Below, piece after piece: positions 59,800 to 64,000 of a stretch of 64,000 bases of DNA (within the stretch, counting starts at the first letter, position 1; every line of letters starts with the position of its first letter). The notes below the pieces were generated by a model. The model was not told where the DNA came from, made no database searches, and was given only the letters and a program-made list of their open reading frames with translations. The stretch comes from Candidatus Altimarinota bacterium (GTDB lineage: Bacteria; Patescibacteriota; Gracilibacteria; UBA4473), in NCBI GenBank assembly GCA_021736215.1, contig JAIPGI010000002.1, positions 1 to 64,000 on the forward strand. Reading direction: 5' to 3'. Made by a program: the position numbers and the translations under genes.

Positions 59800-60312
59800 C
59801 TATTCTTCTTTTTCTAATGCTTTGCGGCGAGCAATCGCATCTTTTCTGTCGAAACTGCCGCTATCTCCAGCACCTTTAACAATTCGTTGATCTTGCAACT
59901 TGTAGGTTGTTTTTTGATCAGCTTCATTGATGTAGGCGATGGATTCAGCAGAATATTCGCCATTATTTAGTACACCAACTGCATCTAAGTCTTTCCATCC
60001 TTTGTACAGAGTTCCGCTATATGTGCGAATATGAAATTCGTACTTTTGTCCCCCTGATATTGCACTGTTGACAATTTTTATCCTGGATTTATCCAGGTTG
60101 ACTTCGGAAATACCTTCAACATTCGTGATTATGTACTTCTTTCCATCTGATTTGAAATCGACGATTACATCTCCTTCTTTATCGATTTGGGTAAAGGATT
60201 CTTCCTCTGCCCATTGTTCAGCTGAAGGTTTGCTTCCACAGCCAATAAATAGTGATGAAAAAACAATTGTAACAATAAGAAAAAAAGAACGAGTTAAATA
60301 TGAACGTGTCAT
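59800..60312 (-). CDS. Lipoprotein, unknown
   Basis: 170 residues. Lipoprotein signal ending LFIGC near residue 25, then a soluble part of mixed beta character (DVIVDFKSDGKKYIITNVEG, YEFHIRTYSGTLYKGWKDL) and a charged tail. AGGAG seven bases before the ATG is one of the few good Shine-Dalgarno sites here. No known domain. A compact multi-hairpin element lies 130 bases upstream. Confidence 0.65.
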   Translation of the reverse strand: MTRSYLTRSFFLIVTIVFSSLFIGCGSKPSAEQWAEEESFTQIDKEGDVIVDFKSDGKKYIITNVEGISEVNLDKSRIKIVNSAISGGQKYEFHIRTYSGTLYKGWKDLDAVGVLNNGEYSAESIAYINEADQKTTYKLQDQRIVKGAGDSGSFDRKDAIARRKALEKEE

Positions 60313-60358
60313 GATGATTCTCCTAGTTTATGATATTAATTTAAATTTAATGAAATTC

Positions 60359-60406
60359 TGTGAACTTCTAAAAGATGCCGAGAAAGCACCTCATCGAAGT
60401 TCACAG
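60359..60406. promoter_or_regulatory. Inverted repeat upstream of the lipoprotein gene
   Basis: CTGTGAACTTC (60359-60369) and GAAGTTCACAG (60396-60406), perfect 11-bp arms, 47 bases before the start. Confidence 0.5.
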
Positions 60407-60441
60407 AGAGTTCAAAAAAATTGAAAAATATCATATTTTAT

Positions 60442-60522
60442 CAGTCCTCGGGAGCGATACTCCAGACCCTCAACATGGACGAATCCATTTGAGAAGTTAT
60501 CAAGTACCACTTGAGAGGACTG
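60442..60522 (-). ncRNA. Candidate structured RNA with four helices
   Basis: Closing stem CAGTCCTC (60442-60449) with GAGGACTG (60515-60522). Inside, in plus-strand order: GGAG/CTCC (60451-60463), CTCAA-c-ATGGA with TCCAT-TTGAG (60469-60493, one bulge), and TCAAGT/ACTTGA (60500-60514) with a three-base loop. Nearly every base pairs, in a cloverleaf-like layout. On the minus strand it would be the 5' leader of the lipoprotein gene. It has no tRNA sequence signals and I do not recognise a riboswitch class. Confidence 0.45.
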
Positions 60523-60592
60523 AACGACGTCTTATCAAAGAACACTCTTTCTGAAACTTTTTTATTATACAATAAAATAATAAATAAGTCAA

Positions 60593-61693
60593 TTAATTTT
60601 TCTTCTTTATCTCTTTGTTCCATAGGAAACCATTATCAATTCCCAAATTGTTCAGGAATTCGACGTAGCGTTCGATATTGAGGTCGTTTTCTTTGAAAAC
60701 GGAAGGAGCTTTTTGGATTAATTCTTTTTTTGTAATGGCGAGTGTGTTTAGTACTTTTCCGTTTATTCCCTCTACTCGAAAAAATACGTTACTATCAACA
60801 AAAAATGGATCTGGTTCAATAGCGGATGCTTTTTTGGAAAATTTCTTAACCAATTCTCTATTCAAGAGAATAACTTGATTCAATTCTTTTTCTTCATAGA
60901 AAGTTATAGGCAATCCTTCTATGGTTCGAGGAAGAGGCTTCCATTCGTTTTTTTCTTTTGTATCTTCTACGAAAGGAGAAGTATTTTTCTCTTCCTTTCG
61001 AGGAGGGGATATATCTTCTTCTCGATTATCATTCTTTTTTTCAGGAAGAGTGGGATTCTTATCTTCAGATTTGTTCTTCTCTATTTCTGATGTGTTGGAA
61101 TCAGATTTATCTTCTTGGTCTTTCCCCTCAGTATTTTTTTTCACATCATCCTTCTCCTTCTTAACTTCCTCCTCTTGTGGATTTTTGACTTCTTCGGTTT
61201 CAGTGTTGGTCTTTTTTTCTTCAACATCCTCCTCATCAGAGACAATTTTCTTTTCAGTGTTCGTAGTTGGGAGTTCATCAGCAACGATAATAGATCCATT
61301 TTCTATCCAAATTTTTTGCCCAGGAACAATGAGATTGGTTTCCTTGAGAATTGTGGGTTTATCAACCTTTCCCTTATCACTACGATAGTCTACGGGCATC
61401 TCTAGAGCCTTTTTCCATCCAGGGAATTGTTCTTTCATGAGTCCTTTGACGATAGCACCGAGAGTGTCCCCTCGCTGAACTTCTCGAATGGTTCCTTTGG
61501 ATTTTTCAATTTCTAGAGCAAGACCTGTTTGGGCTTTCTGAGTCCAGATTTCTGCATTTCGCATCTCTTGGGACCATTCTTCGAGAGATCCCTTTACCTC
61601 CCTATTTAAAACATCTTTTCCAACAATCTCCTCGTTTTTGTAGAGGAATTGAGAATGAGGCTCAATGATTGAAAGTAAAGATAAATTTTTCAT
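60593..61693 (-). CDS. LysM-like protein with charged low-complexity linker
   Basis: 366 residues. A LysM-like unit at about 70-135 (REVQRGDTLGAIVKGL, then LIVPGQKIWI) suggests glycan binding. Residues about 145-240 are almost only Glu, Lys, Asp, Asn and Thr, a likely disordered spacer. The C-terminal 110 residues are ordered but unrecognised. No signal peptide is evident. Promoter: minus-strand TTGTTT-17-TACAAT, then AAAAGGATAAAC before the ATG, which contains a weak Shine-Dalgarno. Follows the repeat-protein gene with a terminator in between. Confidence 0.7.
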   Translation of the reverse strand: MKNLSLLSIIEPHSQFLYKNEEIVGKDVLNREVKGSLEEWSQEMRNAEIWTQKAQTGLALEIEKSKGTIREVQRGDTLGAIVKGLMKEQFPGWKKALEMPVDYRSDKGKVDKPTILKETNLIVPGQKIWIENGSIIVADELPTTNTEKKIVSDEEDVEEKKTNTETEEVKNPQEEEVKKEKDDVKKNTEGKDQEDKSDSNTSEIEKNKSEDKNPTLPEKKNDNREEDISPPRKEEKNTSPFVEDTKEKNEWKPLPRTIEGLPITFYEEKELNQVILLNRELVKKFSKKASAIEPDPFFVDSNVFFRVEGINGKVLNTLAITKKELIQKAPSVFKENDLNIERYVEFLNNLGIDNGFLWNKEIKKKN

Positions 61694-61755
61694 GTTTATC
61701 CTTTTATTGTACCATATTTTTACATAAAAAACAAGACCTTCCCTTCTCCCAATAC

Positions 61756-61788
61756 AAAAACCTCTCGAGCAATTTTATGATCGAGAGG
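61756..61788 (-). terminator. Terminator of the repeat-protein gene
   Basis: Minus-strand CCTCTCGA/TCGAGAGG stem (61761-61788) followed by a TTTTT run (61760-61756). Confidence 0.75.
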
Positions 61789-61819
61789 CTTTGATTTGTG
61801 TGGTTAATATTTCTTCTTG

Positions 61820-64000
61820 TTAGGGAAGAACTATTTGTCCATTTTCAATTTTGAGAGTTGATTCAGTGTGATATTTTTTATCGGTCTGATTGTACCAATA
61901 TAGAGTCTTTCCATCTTCGCTTACAGTGTAGAAGTGTTTCTTCCCTCCAGCGAAAGTAATCTCTAAATATTCAGGAACGTTGATCTTTCGAGTTTTTCCA
62001 TTTTCTACGAGTTCATATTCAACTTTTGATTGTTTATTCTCCAGGCTTTTAATGACATCTTTTACTTCAAAACGTTTAAGATTTGTCCCCATGGTTTCAA
62101 TTTTTGATTTTTTTGTTTCGGGGATAACCAATTTCCCATTTTCGATAGTTAATTTCCCTTCGGGACGTAGAATTTTTTTAACTTTATCCTGTACCCAATA
62201 GAGAGTTTTTCCATCTTCAAGCACCACATATTCGTGAACTTGATTTCCTGGGAAAGTAAGGCGAATAGTAGCTGTTACATCTACTTTTTGAGTAGGATTA
62301 CTGTTTTCAACAGTATATTCACTTTTTGATCCAGACAAGGTCTCCACTTTTGTTACTTTTCCTGATGTGAGAAGATCTTTTCCTGAGTTATTAACCAAAT
62401 CTAATACCTTTGTAGAATCAAGACTTGTTGGATTTTTTACTTTTACTTGTTCATCATGAAGGGCTAATTTCCCTTTCTCGATGGTCAATTTCCCAGAGGG
62501 ACATAGAACTTTTTTGGATTTGTCTTGTATCCAGTAGATATTTTGCTCGTCTTTGGAAACTACGTATTCATAAATTTTATCATCTTGGAAGGTAATAAGG
62601 ATAGTAGATGATACATCTATCTTTTGTTGAGGAGAATTTGTTTTTTCAATAGTATATTCAACTGGAGATGGTGCATTGACTGTCGCAATTTGTTTAATTT
62701 TTTTAGATTTCAAAAGTTCTGATTGTGAATCTTTTATTAATTTTTCGATGGATTGGGAGTCGAGACTTGTTAGCTTTACTTCCTTCTTTTCTGGAGCTAC
62801 TAACTTCCCTTTCTCGATCTTGAGAGTAGATTCAGGTTCATAGCGTTTTTGTGTGTTATTGAACCAGTATAATTTCTTGGCATCTGGAGAAACAGCGTAA
62901 TAAAAAGATTTTCCAGAATCCTTGAAAGTTACCTTCAAACTCTTTGGAACTTTGACGGCTTTATTTTCTTTAGCATCGGCGTCTTTGTCCTCAACAATGA
63001 AGGTGTCTTCTCTTCCAGTATTATCTTGGATTTCTACTTTCATGGTGTTGTCATCCATAACAAACGAATCCAACTTGGTGGACATTGTTTCCTCTTTCTT
63101 TTCAGGACCCATAAGGGCACCTTTTTCTACTTTTAGATAAGATTCTGCTTGATAAGAACTGGTTTTTTCATTGTAGAAATACACTTCACCGGATTTGGAA
63201 ATGGTGTAGGAATACTTGGTTCCATTTTCATAAGTAACAGTGATGTACTCAGGAACAGTAATCTTCTCAACAGTTCCATCCGCCTTCCTGAAATCAAATT
63301 CTTTTGGAGGAGTGTTTTTTAAAACTTCGGCTTTGAGGTTGCTTCCTTTTAGATATTTATCAAGTCCAGCGTCGGTACTTGCTTTTTCGGGAAGAACCAA
63401 TTTCCCTTTCTCAATCTTGAGAGTAGATTCTGGTTCATAACGCTTGTCCTTATTGTCGTACCAATAGAGTTTTTTGGCATCTGGGGAAACAGCGTAATAA
63501 AAAGATTTTCCAGAGTCTTTGAAAGTTACCTTCAAACTCTTTGGAACTTTGACGGCTTTATTTTCTTTAGCATCGGCGTCTTTGTCCTCAACAATGAAGG
63601 TGTCTTCTCTTCCAGTATTATCTTGGATTTCTACTTTCATAACGCTGTCATCAACAACGAATGAATCGAGTTCGGTTTCCATAGTATCTACTCCAGATTT
63701 TGTTTCTTCATTTTCTTTTTTTGGAGTTACAAGATTAATAGTTGCGGCGGATGTAAGCGTCTGTAATTTTTTTACCAATCGAGGGAGTGTTTCGAGTCCA
63801 GGGAAACCATCAACTTTAATTTGATCAGCTTTATTCTTTGGGTCAGCATTCCATTCGGCTTGGAAAGCTCGCAAAGACTCTTTTGTAATTGGACCAAAAA
63901 GCGCAGGAGTTCCGATTTTTTCATATCCCAATAATTTGAGTGCACACTGCAAAGCAAAAACATATCGTGCAGAATTATCTGGAATATTTTCTTTCTTACT
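61820..64000 (-). CDS. Repeat protein with peptidoglycan-binding-like domain, 5' end cut
   Basis: At least 726 residues; the frame stays open to the window's right edge, so the start is missing and the TTG at 63952 is not it. The visible N-terminal part (CALKLLGYEKIGTPALFGPI, then SLRAFQAEW) looks like a peptidoglycan-binding domain. Six repeats of about 100 residues follow, each ending with a YW-type beta motif and EST/EGK-L-KIE-GK-L (e.g. AKKLYWYDNKDKRYEPESTL). Repeats 1 and 3 are almost identical, also in DNA. Repeats 4 and 5 form a second subtype. Likely an envelope or secreted protein; neighbour to a LysM-like protein. Confidence 0.75.
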   Translation of the reverse strand, partial: SKKENIPDNSARYVFALQCALKLLGYEKIGTPALFGPITKESLRAFQAEWNADPKNKADQIKVDGFPGLETLPRLVKKLQTLTSAATINLVTPKKENEETKSGVDTMETELDSFVVDDSVMKVEIQDNTGREDTFIVEDKDADAKENKAVKVPKSLKVTFKDSGKSFYYAVSPDAKKLYWYDNKDKRYEPESTLKIEKGKLVLPEKASTDAGLDKYLKGSNLKAEVLKNTPPKEFDFRKADGTVEKITVPEYITVTYENGTKYSYTISKSGEVYFYNEKTSSYQAESYLKVEKGALMGPEKKEETMSTKLDSFVMDDNTMKVEIQDNTGREDTFIVEDKDADAKENKAVKVPKSLKVTFKDSGKSFYYAVSPDAKKLYWFNNTQKRYEPESTLKIEKGKLVAPEKKEVKLTSLDSQSIEKLIKDSQSELLKSKKIKQIATVNAPSPVEYTIEKTNSPQQKIDVSSTILITFQDDKIYEYVVSKDEQNIYWIQDKSKKVLCPSGKLTIEKGKLALHDEQVKVKNPTSLDSTKVLDLVNNSGKDLLTSGKVTKVETLSGSKSEYTVENSNPTQKVDVTATIRLTFPGNQVHEYVVLEDGKTLYWVQDKVKKILRPEGKLTIENGKLVIPETKKSKIETMGTNLKRFEVKDVIKSLENKQSKVEYELVENGKTRKINVPEYLEITFAGGKKHFYTVSEDGKTLYWYNQTDKKYHTESTLKIENGQIVLP
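62874..63042. repeat. Intragenic DNA repeat, partner of 63474-63639
   Basis: About 165 bases nearly identical to the segment 600 bases to the right in the same gene, encoding the block with NTGREDTFIVEDKDADAKEN. Confidence 0.85.

Noticed and set aside
60442..60522. tRNA gene
   Set aside because: The cloverleaf topology is suggestive, but no conserved D-loop, T-loop or anticodon bases fit.
61820..63952. Complete gene starting at 63952
   Set aside because: That start is a TTG inside a domain, and the frame is open to the window edge, so the gene is cut.
1..64000. Recoded UGA (genetic code 25)
   Set aside because: mutS, murL, murD-neighbour genes and several overlaps use TGA as a normal stop, and no conserved frame continues through TGA.

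Overview
The window looks like a chromosomal segment of a Candidate Phyla Radiation (Patescibacteria) bacterium. It is AT-rich, genes are short-spaced and often overlap by 1 to 8 bases, and it carries DUF4012, LytR-CpsA-Psr and several small VirB2/TrbC-like membrane proteins that are common in that group. TGA is an ordinary stop (mutS, murL and others end on it), so the code-25 lineages (Gracilibacteria, Absconditabacteria) are unlikely. Peregrinibacteria is my best guess, at low confidence. There are no rRNAs, no CRISPR array, no prophage and no recognisable insertion sequence.

Layout. 0-9 kb: a secreted protein, a 0.7 kb hairpin-rich gap, miaB, a surface-polysaccharide operon (O-antigen ligase-like, DUF4012, lipoprotein), a probable small RNA, and glnA divergent from a TrmB-type regulator. 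9-21 kb: mutS, a LysW-like mini-protein, the murL-murD pair for the L-Glu epimerase route to peptidoglycan, a sugar nucleotidyltransferase, a possible 28-residue gene, tRNA-Trp plus a wrecked second copy, HU, a Pif1-like helicase, typA, and a Fur-family regulator with a His-rich membrane protein. 21.8-31 kb: a minus-strand operon with five ATP-grasp domains in four proteins and two LysA-like PLP decarboxylases, one of them a recent duplicate. This looks like an unassigned amide-bond-forming pathway and is the best candidate for an undescribed system. 31-40 kb: a SAM-I riboswitch and terminator ahead of metK, whose first 15 codons are duplicated in the leader; an LCP protein; three VirB2-like proteins; rplU; pyrB-pyrC. 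39.6-52.5 kb: two more VirB2-like proteins, a ferredoxin/flavoreductase pair, a phosphatase-like/propeller membrane protein, an ATP/ADP-carrier-like protein with HEAT repeats, a WecA/MraY-like transferase, class II aldolase, a large surface protein and a TPR protein. 52.6-57.5 kb: V/A-type ATPase genes H-I-K-E-C-F, with A, B and D absent. 57.5-64 kb: repeat-dense DNA, a GIY-YIG protein, a lipoprotein, a LysM-like protein and the 3' part of a repeat-rich gene cut by the window edge.

Three genome-wide habits stand out. First, promoters sit so that the -10 box lies 6-8 bases before the start codon in about eight genes, which predicts leaderless mRNAs; several apparent TTG starts are really -35 boxes. 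Second, short GC-rich palindromes are scattered everywhere, including in frame inside miaB, murL, murD and pyrC and inside a tRNA-Trp copy. Third, metabolism is sparse but includes glutamine synthetase, the first pyrimidine steps, aldolase and SAM synthesis.
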